The notes below the pieces were generated by a model, which was not told where the DNA came from, did not search any database, and was given only the letters and a program-made list of their open reading frames with translations. Positions 24,060 to 32,717 of a stretch of DNA of 34,710 bases are shown here, in pieces. The stretch is taken from NCBI RefSeq assembly GCF_000423465.1, contig NZ_KE384025.1, positions 25,367 to 60,076 on the forward strand. Direction: 5' to 3'. Source of the stretch: Propionicicella superfundia DSM 22317. Its GTDB lineage: Bacteria > Actinomycetota > Actinomycetes > Propionibacteriales > Propionibacteriaceae. Position numbers and translations under genes: made by a program. The first letter of the stretch is position 1, and each line of letters starts with the position of its first letter.

Positions 24060-24304
24060 CGCGCTCCTCCCGCCGCCGACGGATCGTGCTCCTCGATCCG
24101 CAGCGCTCCCGAAGGGCACCGGCCCACGACCTCGCGCAGGTGATCGGCCCGCTCGGACGTGCCCGCGACCAGGGGATCGATCCACGGCCGCCGCTGCGTG
24201 TCGAAGACCTCGGGCATGCCCCGGACGCACTCGGCCGCGTGGCGGCACAGATCCTTGTCGAACGAGACGTCGACGAGCGAGCCTCGGTAGTTTCTCCGCG
24301 TCAT
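24056..24304 (-). CDS. YjdI-like divergent 4Fe-4S mono-cluster protein
   Basis: An 82-residue protein of the Fer4_19 type. Seen: C20 and C26 in DLCRHAAECVRGMPEVF, WIDP, and C63 in GRCPSGAL, the typical pattern of these small iron-sulfur proteins. It is the first gene of a two-gene unit with the YjdJ-like acetyltransferase. ATG at 24304 lacks a strong ribosome site. It is divergent from the DeoR-family gene, with a perfect palindrome between them. Confidence 0.85.
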   Translation of the reverse strand: MTRRNYRGSLVDVSFDKDLCRHAAECVRGMPEVFDTQRRPWIDPLVAGTSERADHLREVVGRCPSGALRIEEHDPSAAGGAR

Positions 24305-24322
24305 GAACCGTCAACAGTGCTT

Positions 24323-24344
24323 CCCATCGGCCTATTCCGATGGG
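24323..24344. promoter_or_regulatory. Operator-like palindrome between yjdI-like and DeoR-family genes
   Basis: CCCATCGG (24323-24330) and CCGATGGG (24337-24344) are perfect 8-base inverted arms around CCTATT. The position between two divergent starts (24304 and 24436) suits an operator, possibly for the DeoR-family protein itself; a hairpin role is also possible. Confidence 0.4.
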
Positions 24345-24395
24345 CTCCTGGCGCCGCGGGCCGGCTCGCCGCGAGGGATCCGGCCGTCTTGTTGG

Positions 24396-24401
24396 TAGCG
24401 T
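24396..24401 (+). promoter_or_regulatory. -10 box (TAGCGT) of the DeoR-family gene
   Basis: TAGCGT 34 bases upstream of the ATG at 24436. No clear -35. Confidence 0.35.
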
Positions 24402-24435
24402 TGCACCGTTCCGGCCCCTCCGACCTGGTGTGTGC

Positions 24436-25182
24436 ATGAATCTGGACTTCGAGAATCGCTCACAGGCGCTCCTGGAGATCCTTCGTGCCCACGGGGAGAT
24501 CCGCACCGTCACCTCGGCCGAGGAGCTGGGCGTCAGTCAGATGACGATCCGCAGGGATCTTGCGGAACTGGAGCGGCTCGGACTGGTGAGACTCGTCCGC
24601 GGAGGAGCCAAACCGGCGGACGCTCGCCCCTTCTCCACCCGCAACGTCCTGTTCGACGCCGAGAAATGGGTCGTCGCGAAGAAGGTGGCGCGGCTGGTGC
24701 CGAAGACCGGGACCATCGCCATCGACTCGTCCACGACCATGGCCCGGCTGTGCAAGATCCTGCCGTCGGGCTCCGGCCTCACCGTCGTCACCAACAGCCT
24801 GATCAGCTTCCAGACCCTCCAGAGCCTGCCCGGCGTCACTGCCCTGCTCACCGGAGGGTTGTTCGACGTGCGCAGCGACTCGCTCGTCGGCAGCAACTGC
24901 CAGCAGTTCATCGCCGGCTTCGCGTTCGACATCTACTTCGCCTCGACGGCCGCCTTCAGCCCGAGCCGCGGCGGGTTCGAGTCGACGCAGGAGGAGGCCG
25001 CGGTCAAGGCCGCGTTCGTGCGCTCCTCGGCGAAGGTGGTCGTCGGGGTGAACAGCCAGAAGCTGGACGATCACGCGCCGTTCGCGTCGTTCTCCACCTC
25101 CGAGATCGATGTCCTGTGCGGCGATCAGGACCCGTCGTTCTGGGCGGGCACCGGGCTCTCGCCCCACACGGAGACGCGCTGA
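24436..25182 (+). CDS. DeoR/GlpR-family transcriptional regulator
   Basis: A 248-residue repressor. The N-terminal winged HTH has the DeoR signature, VSQMTIRRDLAELERLGLVR then RGGA (about residues 34-58). The C-terminal sugar-phosphate sensor domain has IAIDSSTTMARL, VVTNSL, LTGGLFD and ASTAAFSPSRGGFES. DeoR-family proteins usually control sugar or nucleoside catabolism and respond to a phosphorylated intermediate. The nearest candidates are the aldolase/kinase/dehydrogenase operon at the right end and the amidase-MetNIQ operon converging on it; neither link is proven. ATG at 24436 is used; its ribosome site is weak. Confidence 0.9.
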   Translation: MNLDFENRSQALLEILRAHGEIRTVTSAEELGVSQMTIRRDLAELERLGLVRLVRGGAKPADARPFSTRNVLFDAEKWVVAKKVARLVPKTGTIAIDSSTTMARLCKILPSGSGLTVVTNSLISFQTLQSLPGVTALLTGGLFDVRSDSLVGSNCQQFIAGFAFDIYFASTAAFSPSRGGFESTQEEAAVKAAFVRSSAKVVVGVNSQKLDDHAPFASFSTSEIDVLCGDQDPSFWAGTGLSPHTETR

Positions 25183-25195
25183 CGAACCCGGATCC

Positions 25196-25228
25196 TGCCG
25201 GGGCTCGGCGAAGCGGAGCGGGCCGGCA
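25196..25228. terminator. Bidirectional terminator between convergent genes
   Basis: TGCCGG (25196-25201) pairs with CCGGCA (25223-25228), with an inner GCTC/GAGC stem. It lies between the convergent DeoR-family gene (stop 25182) and amidase gene (stop 25256). Confidence 0.45.
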
Positions 25229-25255
25229 CGGATATGGCGGGTCGACAGCCCTCGG

Positions 25256-26740
25256 TCAGGAGGACGACGGGTCGCCGGGCCGGGGCGGGCGGATCCGGCC
25301 CGCCGGGACGGACTGCTCGAAGGCCGCACCGATCCGCAGGAGCTCGACCTCTCCGAACGGACGACCGACCAGTTGGATCCCGACCGGGAGCCCGTCGCCG
25401 GTGAACCCGCAGGGCACCACCAGGGCGGGAACCCCGATCAGGGTGATCGACTGAGCGAGCTGCGTCCAGCGGGAGTAGTCGTCGAGCCCGGTCCCGGCGA
25501 CCTGCCGCGGCCAGTCCCACGCCGCCGGGAACGGGGCGATGACCGCAGCGGGAAGGGCGAGGACGTCGGACTCCCGCCACACCGCCAGAGCCGCCCGCCG
25601 GAGCGTCGTCTGCGCGGCCAGCGCCGCCCACACCCGCTCCGCGGTCACCGACCGGCCCGCCGCGACGTCGAACACCAGGTTCGGCCCGACCAGCTCGGGC
25701 CGCTCCTCGACCAGCCGCCCGAAGCGACGCGCCGCCGCCCAGTGCCGAAGCGTGCGGAACGACACGTCGGCGAGATCGCGGTCGACGGGGAGGTCGACCG
25801 GGTGCACCCGTGCGCCGAGCCGCTCGAACGCGGGCCGCGCGACATCGTCCAGCACCCCGCGGACGACGGGATCGACGGGGAAGCCGGCCGGATGCGGGCA
25901 CCAGCCCACGCGCAGCCCCCGCAGATCCGCGACGGACCCGCGCGAGACCAGCGTCCGCAGCGGCCCCGGATCCACCGGCACGCTGACCGGGTCTCCGGGG
26001 TCGTGCCCCGCCAACGCGGCGAGCAGCAGTGCGACGTCGGCCACGGAGCGTCCCATGGGACCGTTGACGCCGAGAGTCCAGTACCCCATCTCCGCCGCCC
26101 CGCGTGTGACCAGGCCCGGCGTGGGCCTCAGCCCGACGACATTGCAGAAGGACGCCGGCGTCCGCAGCGAGCCGCCCATGTCGCTGCCGTCGGCGAGCGA
26201 GACCATGGACGCGGCGAGGGCCGCGGCCGCGCCCCCGGACGAACCGCCGGCGCTCCGGTCCGGCGCATACGGATTCCTCGTGACCCCGAACACCGCGTTG
26301 ACCGTGTGCGATCCCAGACCGAACTCGGGGGTGTTCGACTTGCCGAGCGAGATCGCACCGGCGGCCGCCATCCTCGTCACCACCGCGGCGTCGGCGCGCG
26401 GAACATGGTCGGCGAAGGCCCGGCTGCCGTAGGTGGTCCGGACGCCCGCCGTGTCCTGCAGGTCCTTGTGCGCCACCGGCAGCCCGTGCAGCAGACCGAG
26501 CGGGCCGCCACGGGCCTGGCGCTCGTCCGCGGCGGCCGCCCTGCGCGCGGCGCGCTCGAGGTCGAGCGTCACCAACGCGTTGATCGCCCGATTGGACGTC
26601 TCGATCCGCGCGATCACCGCATCGAGCAGCTCCCTGGCCGAGACCTCCCCCGTCACCAGCAGCCGCCGCTGCTCCGACGCCGACGCGTCGGCCAGCTCGG
26701 TGCCGGTGCCGGGGGTCGGCGTCCCGATCCCGTCGGTCAC
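25256..26740 (-). CDS. Amidase-signature hydrolase 1
   Basis: A 494-residue amidase-signature enzyme hydrolysing a C-N amide bond. The catalytic triad is visible: K92 (VAHKD), S168 in GGSSGG, and nucleophile S191 in GSDMGGSLRTPASF. Length is normal, and there is no signal peptide, so it is cytosolic. GTG at 26740 overlaps the metQ-like stop (GTGA), placing it as the last gene of the five-gene operon. Its substrate is probably what the importer brings in, or a product of the other amidase. It shares the catalytic motifs with the second amidase at 29386-30816 but diverges elsewhere, so they probably have different substrates. Confidence 0.9.
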   Translation of the reverse strand: MTDGIGTPTPGTGTELADASASEQRRLLVTGEVSARELLDAVIARIETSNRAINALVTLDLERAARRAAAADERQARGGPLGLLHGLPVAHKDLQDTAGVRTTYGSRAFADHVPRADAAVVTRMAAAGAISLGKSNTPEFGLGSHTVNAVFGVTRNPYAPDRSAGGSSGGAAAALAASMVSLADGSDMGGSLRTPASFCNVVGLRPTPGLVTRGAAEMGYWTLGVNGPMGRSVADVALLLAALAGHDPGDPVSVPVDPGPLRTLVSRGSVADLRGLRVGWCPHPAGFPVDPVVRGVLDDVARPAFERLGARVHPVDLPVDRDLADVSFRTLRHWAAARRFGRLVEERPELVGPNLVFDVAAGRSVTAERVWAALAAQTTLRRAALAVWRESDVLALPAAVIAPFPAAWDWPRQVAGTGLDDYSRWTQLAQSITLIGVPALVVPCGFTGDGLPVGIQLVGRPFGEVELLRIGAAFEQSVPAGRIRPPRPGDPSSS

Positions 26741-27621
26741 AGACCGCTCAGGTCCACCAGCTTGCCGGCGTTCACCGGCAGCAGCGAACCCGCGTACAGC
26801 TCCTTGTAGACCCGCGCCACGCGATCGGAGTGGTACGCGTCGACGACCTTCGCCAGGACCGGATCGTCCTTGTCCTCGCCGCGGACCGTGAACACGATCA
26901 CGAAGTTGAGCTGGAAGGGGTCGTTCGCGAAGTCCAGCCCGTTCTTCAGGATCGGGTCCGTGGTCGGGTCCAGTCCGCCGTCCACCGCGTTGATGGAGTA
27001 GACGAAGCCGGCATCGACGTCCTCGAGTGTGCGCACCATGGTGTCGGACGGGATCTCCTCGAACTCGAGGTCCGACGGATTGGAGTTGATGTTCTCCACG
27101 GTCGGGAACACCTCGTAGTCGGTGTCCAGCCCGATCACGTCGTTCGCCGCCAGGATGAGCAGCGCGCGCCCGCCGTTCAGGACGTCGTTGGGGATCGCCA
27201 CCGTCGCACCGTCCGGCAACGCGTCCACCGAGTCGTACTTCTCGGAGTACAGGTCCAGGGTCGAGATGTGGATGTCGCCGATCGACGTGAGATCCGCGAA
27301 CTTCGCGTCGGACGCCTGGACGTACGACAGATACGCGCGATGCTGGGCGACGTTGATGTCGATGTCGCCCTCGAGCAGAAGCTCGTTCAGGTTGATCGAC
27401 GTGTCGTAGGCGGTGTTGACGACCTTGATGTGCTCCGACTCGAGCTCGGCGTTCAACGCCTCGAACACCTCGTCGTAGTCGTATCGTGCGGCGGTCTGGA
27501 TCGTGGTCCACTCGCCCGCGTCGGCGGAGTTCGTGCCGTCGCCCGACGGCGAGGCGGAGCAGGCGGTCATCACGAGCAGCGCTGCGGCGGCGGCCACGGG
27601 GATTCTCAGTCGACGGATCAT
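26737..27621 (-). CDS. MetQ/NlpA-type substrate-binding lipoprotein
   Basis: A 294-residue extracytoplasmic binding protein of a MetNIQ-type ABC importer. A lipoprotein signal peptide ends in VMTAC with lipidated C21. The mature part has the NlpA/MetQ fold features: TAYDTSINLNELLLEGDIDI, NVAQHRAYL, VAIPNDVLNGGRALLIL, and a C-terminal LDPTTDPILKNGL. ATG at 27621 is preceded by AAAGGAC. Family members bind methionine or related amino acids and dipeptides. With two amidases in the operon an amide-modified amino acid is plausible, but binding-site residues cannot be judged by eye. Confidence 0.9.
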   Translation of the reverse strand: MIRRLRIPVAAAAALLVMTACSASPSGDGTNSADAGEWTTIQTAARYDYDEVFEALNAELESEHIKVVNTAYDTSINLNELLLEGDIDINVAQHRAYLSYVQASDAKFADLTSIGDIHISTLDLYSEKYDSVDALPDGATVAIPNDVLNGGRALLILAANDVIGLDTDYEVFPTVENINSNPSDLEFEEIPSDTMVRTLEDVDAGFVYSINAVDGGLDPTTDPILKNGLDFANDPFQLNFVIVFTVRGEDKDDPVLAKVVDAYHSDRVARVYKELYAGSLLPVNAGKLVDLSGL

Positions 27622-27656
27622 TGCGGTCCTTTCTCGGGTGTCGCCGGGTGCGACAG

Positions 27657-28334
27657 TCAGTGGGAGGTCCTGCGGAGGACCAGGTTTCCGGCGCCTTGCA
27701 GGGCGAACACGATCACCAGCAGGAGGATCAGGGAGATGAGGGTGATGTCGGGCATGAAGCGGGCATACCCGTAGCGGATGGCGAGGTCGCCGATGCCGCC
27801 GCCCCCGACGACGCCGGCCATCGCCGTGTAGCCCACGAGGCTGATGGACGACAGCACGAGGGCTCGCACGATGCCCGAGCGGCCCTCCTTGAGCAGCACC
27901 CGCCCGATCACGTACGGCCGGGAGAAGCCCAGGGACAGCGCCATGTCGATGACGCCTCGATCCACATCGGCGAGGGCGAGCTCCACCTGCCGGGCGACGA
28001 AGGGCACCAGCGCGACGATGATGGGGACGACGGCCCCGGGCACGCCGACCGCGGTACCGGCGACGAGGCGGGTGAACGGGATGATCACCGCGATCATGAT
28101 CACGAACGGGATGGAACGCATCAGGTTGACGACCCTGGGGACGATGGCGTCCAGCAGCCTGTTCTCGTAGAGGTGCCCGGGAGCGACGACCAGGAGGAGG
28201 ATTCCCAGCAGCACGCCGAGCGGCACCACGAAGGCCAGGGCGATGCCGACCATCTGCAGCGTCTCGATCAGGGACGTGACGATCCTCGGCCAGTACCGCA
28301 CGGCGTTCGGCAGCCACTGCTCGATCCAGTCCAT
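27657..28334 (-). CDS. MetI-type ABC permease
   Basis: A 225-residue membrane subunit of the importer with about five helices. Seen: RSIPFVIMIAVIIPFTRLVAG and the cytoplasmic coupling segment around ALSLGFSRPYVIGRVLL, then GYTAMAGVVGGGGIGDLA typical of MetI. Its ATG overlaps the metN-like stop by one base (TGATG), and the metQ-like gene starts 35 bases after its end. Confidence 0.92.
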   Translation of the reverse strand: MDWIEQWLPNAVRYWPRIVTSLIETLQMVGIALAFVVPLGVLLGILLLVVAPGHLYENRLLDAIVPRVVNLMRSIPFVIMIAVIIPFTRLVAGTAVGVPGAVVPIIVALVPFVARQVELALADVDRGVIDMALSLGFSRPYVIGRVLLKEGRSGIVRALVLSSISLVGYTAMAGVVGGGGIGDLAIRYGYARFMPDITLISLILLLVIVFALQGAGNLVLRRTSH

Positions 28335-29389
28335 CAGGCGACCGCCCGCCGTGGGTGCGTGCCCGCGACGACGTCCAGCCCGACACCGCGGGCGCGCAGG
28401 TCGTCCGCGGCGGCGGCCAGCCGGTCGGGCGGCCCGTCGAAGGCGACGTAGAGGCAGCCGACGAGCACCCCGTGAAGCACCCGGACGGTCCCGTAGACGA
28501 CGGACAGGTCGACACCGTAGGAACGCGACAGGCGAGAGATGGTCGCCGCGTTGGCCTCCTCGCCGACGAACAGCAGCCGGGCGACGAACCCGCCGCTCGC
28601 CGCGATGCCCTCGACCAGCGGGGTCTCCAGCGCGGCGGTCGCACCGTCGTCGTCGAACAGCGAGCGCGAGAACTGCTGGGTCGCCTCGTGGCGCGGCCGG
28701 GCGAACACGTCGGCGGTCGTCCCCACCTCGGCCACCTCACCTGCGTGGAGGACCGCGACCCGGTCGCAGATGTCCTTGACGACGCTCATCTCATGGGTGA
28801 TGAGCAGGATGGTCAGCCCGAGCGACCGGTTCACGTCGCGCAGCAGGGCCAGGATGGAGACGGTCGTCTCGGGGTCGAGCGCCGACGTGGCCTCGTCGCA
28901 CAGCAGGATCTCGGGATCGTTGGCCAGCGCCCGGGCGATCGCGACGCGCTGCCGCTGGCCGCCCGAGAGCTGACTGGGGTAGGCGGACGCCCTGTCCCCC
29001 AGGCCGACGACGTCCAGCAGCTCGTGCACCTTGTCCGCACGCTCGCGGCGGCCGAGGGTCGAGTGCCGCAGCGGGAGTGCGACGTTCTGCCGGACGGTGT
29101 CGTTGCGCAGCAGATGGAAGTGCTGGAAGATCATGCCGATCTTGCGGCGCTTCCGCCGCAGCTCGGCCTCGGCCATGGAGGTGATCTCCTCGCCGCCGAC
29201 GCGGATCCGGCCCTGGTCGATCGTCTCCAGCCGGTTGATGCACCGGATCAGCGTGGTCTTTCCCGAGCCGCTGCGTCCGATCGCCCCGAAGATCTCGCCC
29301 GACCGCACGTGCAGGCTGACGTCGCGCAGGGCGGCGACGTCTCCCTGCGGGGTCCGGTAGGTCTTGGAGACGTTCTCGATGTCGATCAT
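28334..29389 (-). CDS. MetN-type ABC ATPase with NIL domain
   Basis: A 351-residue ATPase driving the importer. Seen: Walker A GRSGSGKTT (about 38-46), Q-loop in IFQHFHLL, signature LSGGQRQR, Walker B ILLCDEATSALD, and the switch His in ITHEMSVV. The C-terminal ~90 residues form a NIL-type domain, which in MetN senses cytosolic methionine and inhibits transport; so feedback by an internal amino acid product is expected. The ATG at 29389 overlaps the upstream amidase stop as ATGA. Confidence 0.92.
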   Translation of the reverse strand: MIDIENVSKTYRTPQGDVAALRDVSLHVRSGEIFGAIGRSGSGKTTLIRCINRLETIDQGRIRVGGEEITSMAEAELRRKRRKIGMIFQHFHLLRNDTVRQNVALPLRHSTLGRRERADKVHELLDVVGLGDRASAYPSQLSGGQRQRVAIARALANDPEILLCDEATSALDPETTVSILALLRDVNRSLGLTILLITHEMSVVKDICDRVAVLHAGEVAEVGTTADVFARPRHEATQQFSRSLFDDDGATAALETPLVEGIAASGGFVARLLFVGEEANAATISRLSRSYGVDLSVVYGTVRVLHGVLVGCLYVAFDGPPDRLAAAADDLRARGVGLDVVAGTHPRRAVA

Positions 29390-30816
29390 GCGCCGGCCGG
29401 GATCGGCTCGGCGACGGGGACGCGGCCGGCGACGTTCTCCACCGCTTGCGCGACATCCAGCAGATCCTGCTCGCCGAACCGGCGACCGATGACGTGCACG
29501 CCCAGCGGGATCTGGTCCCAGACCACGTCGGTCGGGACCACGATCCCGGGCAGTCCGAGCACGGGCGTCGCGCATGACGGCCACTGGGCGTACACGATCT
29601 CCTTCCGTCGCGACACGTCGGCCCACTGGTCCTCGTCGGCGAGGAAGGGCGTCTGCGCCGACGCGGGGGTGAGGATCGCCAGGTAGTCCTCGAGCAGCGA
29701 CTGCGCGCGTTTGATCGTGCTCCCGCGACGCGCGTAGGCGTCCAGCAGACGGTCGAGGGTCAGCGGCCCGCCGAGCAGGTCCTCGCTGATCGCCGCCGGA
29801 CCGGCCAGGCCGTTGGCGAGGATCTCACCGCCCTCGGCGATGTGCTCCCGCCCCGAGTACAGGTACTCGGCGAAGCAGAGCACGACCTCCAGCTCGAACG
29901 CCTCCTCGAAGACGTCGGTGGTCAGCGGCTCCACGGCGTATCCCTGTGCGCTGAGCGCGTTCGCAGCACGCAGCACGGCATCCTCCACGGGCGGGTCGAG
30001 CGGGTGGAGCTCGGTCCCCAGGTAGAGACCGATCCGCCGTCCACGACCCCGCGCCTGCACGGTCGGCACCGACACCGGGTCGCGCGGGGAATAGCCGCGC
30101 AGCGCCTCCAGCCCGAGCGCCGCGTCCTCGACCGAGCGGGCCAGCGGCCCGGCGACGGCGAAGAGCTGGTTCGACAGTGCCTTGTGGCGCGGCGCGATGT
30201 CGTTGCCCGGCACGACGCCCGGGGTGGGACGCAGCCCGACCACGCCGACCGCGTAGGCCGGGTAACGGATCGAGCCGGCGATGTCGTTGCCCTGCGCGAC
30301 CGGAACCAGGCCCGCCGCCACGGCCGAGGCGGCGCCCCCGCTCGATCCGCCCGGGGTGTAGGCCGGATTCCGGGCATTCCTCGTCGCCCCGAACAGGTCG
30401 GAGGTCGTGAACCACTGCCACGACCAGGGCGGGGTGCTGCTGGAGCCCACGATGACCGCGCCTCCGCCGCGGAGGTTCTCCACGAGCGGATCGTCCCGGG
30501 AGGCGACGTTGTCGGCCAGCGCGGTGACGCCGTAGGTCAGCCGGTGCCCGGCCGCGGCGGTGTTGTCCTTGATCGCCACCGGCACCCCGGCGAGCGGCCC
30601 GAGCCGGAGCCCGTGGCGGATCGCCGTGTCGACGGCGCGCGCCTGCTCGGGCGCCGCCTCGGCCCAGACGTCCACCAGGGCGGTGAGCCCCGGATTCAGC
30701 CGATCGATCCGGTCGAGGGCCGCGTCGACGAGCTCACGACTCGAAACGGCTCCCAAACGCAATGCGGACGCGGCCTCGGCGGCAGACCAGTGTCCATTTT
30801 CGGGCAGAGAAGACAT
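29386..30816 (-). CDS. Amidase-signature hydrolase 2 (first gene of the operon)
   Basis: A 476-residue amidase-signature enzyme. The triad is K83 (AIKDN), S159 in GGSSGG, and S182 in GNDIAGSIRYPA, where the usual GSDTGG reads GNDIAG. There is no signal peptide. ATG at 30816 follows GTGAGG at good spacing; a start 9 codons up lacks this. It leads the operon amidase-metN-metI-metQ-amidase, all joined by overlaps or short gaps. The substrate is unknown; an amide or N-acyl form of the transported compound is the simplest guess. Confidence 0.9.
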   Translation of the reverse strand: MSSLPENGHWSAAEAASALRLGAVSSRELVDAALDRIDRLNPGLTALVDVWAEAAPEQARAVDTAIRHGLRLGPLAGVPVAIKDNTAAAGHRLTYGVTALADNVASRDDPLVENLRGGGAVIVGSSSTPPWSWQWFTTSDLFGATRNARNPAYTPGGSSGGAASAVAAGLVPVAQGNDIAGSIRYPAYAVGVVGLRPTPGVVPGNDIAPRHKALSNQLFAVAGPLARSVEDAALGLEALRGYSPRDPVSVPTVQARGRGRRIGLYLGTELHPLDPPVEDAVLRAANALSAQGYAVEPLTTDVFEEAFELEVVLCFAEYLYSGREHIAEGGEILANGLAGPAAISEDLLGGPLTLDRLLDAYARRGSTIKRAQSLLEDYLAILTPASAQTPFLADEDQWADVSRRKEIVYAQWPSCATPVLGLPGIVVPTDVVWDQIPLGVHVIGRRFGEQDLLDVAQAVENVAGRVPVAEPIPAGA

Positions 30817-31204
30817 GACAACCTCACAGGAGGAAAAAGGCAAGCGAAATAACGCCTCGGCAAGGCGTCACGCAGAAAGGAAAGAACCCGGCAGAACCGC
30901 CGGAACAGTCAAGACAGAAGGGTCGAGTGCGTCAGAGCGCGAGGACGACCTCGAGCATTCGCGCAGCCATCCCGCGGAGACATCGCTTCGCGGACAACCG
31001 GGCTGCCGGTGCTCTCATGATCCAATCCCAAGGCTCGAATGAAGGGGTATGGGCACCATTGATATCACGCTCGGCGTGAGATTGCACGATCTGCCCGAAA
31101 AACGGACCGGATTCTCCGTCGGCGCCGCGCGGGACGTGGCCGCGGGCGGCCGGGACGAGCGGACGGGCGGCGGTCCGCCTCACGCGCCCCCCCGGCACGT
31201 CGAA
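30817..31204 (-). promoter_or_regulatory. Upstream region of the amidase-MetNIQ operon
   Basis: No gene is supported between the dehydrogenase stop and the amidase start. Immediately upstream of the amidase is a small hairpin (ACGCCT/AGGCGT around 30852-30868). At 31060-31079 two overlapping palindromes, TGATATCA and TCACGCtcgGCGTGA, look like an operator. A 28-codon minus ORF (31018-30932) ends before the amidase and is not convincing. I looked for a SAM riboswitch because of the MetNIQ context and did not recognise one. The promoter itself was not located. Confidence 0.35.
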
Positions 31205-31220
31205 CGCTCGCCTTCGAGCG
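31205..31220 (-). terminator. Hairpin downstream of the dehydrogenase gene
   Basis: CGCTCG (31205-31210) and CGAGCG (31215-31220) form a perfect 6-base stem with loop CCTT, 106 bases after the dehydrogenase stop, with partial pairing beyond (GAAC/GTTC on the minus strand). Likely transcription end of the aldolase-kinase-dehydrogenase operon. Confidence 0.4.
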
Positions 31221-31325
31221 GGTTCTCTCAGACTCCCGCACGAAGCCGAGCGTCCGACGCCGGGCAGGTGCCGGGGCCACCGGTCGCCGGACCCGATGGG
31301 GGCGGGCACGTCCCTGAGTCGAGGG

Positions 31326-32675
31326 TCAGCGGCTCCCGTAGCCGAGGCGGTCCGCGACGGTCTCGGCGATCTCCCGGGCACGCCCCAGCGTCTCGATCAT
31401 CCACAGCGAGTTGTACCGACCCGCCCGCAGCTCCTTGGCGTACAGCACGCTGTCCACGAACTCCTGGCGGGAGATTCCGAGTTCCACGGGGGTCGAGGGG
31501 CACCCGGCGCGGCGGAGCCGACCGGCCACCTCCGTGGCGGACGGCGTCTGCTCGTACCTCTGCCGCAGCGAGTCCGCCACGTCCCTCAGGCGCCGGAGCT
31601 CGGCCATCTGATGCTCGCGACCGAACACGTGGTTGCCCTGCTGCAACGCCAGGACGTCCGCCGCGCCCTGGCCGTAGGCGCGTCGCACGCCGGCCTCCCA
31701 CTCACCGGGATCGGGCAACGGCCCCGGCACGTCCGGCAGACCGGCCGCCATGATCTCGTCCCAGATCATCAGGTTCGCCACCGTTCCGGCGCCGACCGCC
31801 TGGCCGTGCATCGACTGGGTGTCGCCCCGCCGGTCCTGGCACATGATCCAGAAGTGGTTGAGCTGGTGCTCCGCTCCCGAACCGCAGATCGACGATCCGT
31901 ACCACGCCATGCCGACCGCGCTGCGATACAGCCCGTCGGTCAGGTCGGCGAGCGCCTGCGGATCCCGGACCGCGATCCCGTCCACGGTCGCATCGGACGC
32001 GCCCGCGGCTATGCAGGAGCCCATCATGTCGGCGATGCGATCGCAGTAGTAGACCTGTTTGACCTGGTTCGCCGCCCACCAGTCCAGGCCGGCGCTGATC
32101 TTGGCGCAGACCTCCCCGACGCCCGCGGCGTTCATGAACGTGGGACACCTGGCGATGACCTCGGTGTCCGCCATGACCACCGCCGGATAGTCGAGGTAGT
32201 ACGTGTTCTGCACCTCGTTGACGATGATGACCGACATGTTCGTGAAGAAGCCGTCCATGGTCATGGCGGACGGGATGCTCACGACCGGCAGGCCGAGCCG
32301 CGACCCGACGTACCTCCCGAGATCGGTGATCGTCCCGCCACCGATCGACACCAGATAGTCGGTGTCCATGGGAATGTTGCAGACGACCCGGCCAACCGCC
32401 GACTCGTTGGGCACCACCGGGCCCGCGAGGACCAACGGACGCAGCTCGATCCCGGCCGAGCCGCACGATTCGAGCACCTGATCCCCGACGAGTTCGATGA
32501 TGTTCTCGTCGGCTATCAGGACCCCCTTTGCACCTACCTTTCCGTTCACGATCTCCTGGGGCAGATCCTGCAGGACGCCCGCCCCCACTCTCATCTTCCC
32601 GATGGGCATCTTGTGAATACGCGCACAGTCGCATTCGAATTCGTGCCTCTGGTAGATATCCACAATGTCCAGCAT
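31326..32675 (-). CDS. Glycerol-1-phosphate dehydrogenase-like (AraM/EgsA family) oxidoreductase
   Basis: A 449-residue NAD(P)- and metal-dependent dehydrogenase of the Fe-ADH_2 type (AraM/EgsA). Seen: the nucleotide-binding IGGGTITDLGRYV, then SIPSAMTMDGFFTNMSVI (equivalent to the family's PTAxSMDGY), and metal-ligand histidines in GSGAEHQLNHFW and SMHGQAVG. Bacterial AraM makes glycerol-1-phosphate from dihydroxyacetone phosphate, but relatives in sugar operons may use other keto-/polyol phosphates, as suggested here by the adjacent kinase and aldolase. ATG at 32675 has TTTGGAG five bases before it. It is the last gene of the operon, 42 bases after the kinase. Confidence 0.82.
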   Translation of the reverse strand: MLDIVDIYQRHEFECDCARIHKMPIGKMRVGAGVLQDLPQEIVNGKVGAKGVLIADENIIELVGDQVLESCGSAGIELRPLVLAGPVVPNESAVGRVVCNIPMDTDYLVSIGGGTITDLGRYVGSRLGLPVVSIPSAMTMDGFFTNMSVIIVNEVQNTYYLDYPAVVMADTEVIARCPTFMNAAGVGEVCAKISAGLDWWAANQVKQVYYCDRIADMMGSCIAAGASDATVDGIAVRDPQALADLTDGLYRSAVGMAWYGSSICGSGAEHQLNHFWIMCQDRRGDTQSMHGQAVGAGTVANLMIWDEIMAAGLPDVPGPLPDPGEWEAGVRRAYGQGAADVLALQQGNHVFGREHQMAELRRLRDVADSLRQRYEQTPSATEVAGRLRRAGCPSTPVELGISRQEFVDSVLYAKELRAGRYNSLWMIETLGRAREIAETVADRLGYGSR

Positions 32676-32717
32676 GATGCTCCAAAGTCTCTCGGGGCGG
32701 ACGGCCCGCACGGCCAG

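Noticed and set aside
30932-31018. 28-codon minus ORF upstream of the amidase operon, considered as an attenuator leader
   Set aside because: It has only a weak ribosome site and no run of a regulatory amino acid, and no convincing alternative hairpins follow.
30817-31325. SAM riboswitch expected from the MetNIQ context
   Set aside because: None of the conserved SAM aptamer blocks were recognised in this region on the minus strand.
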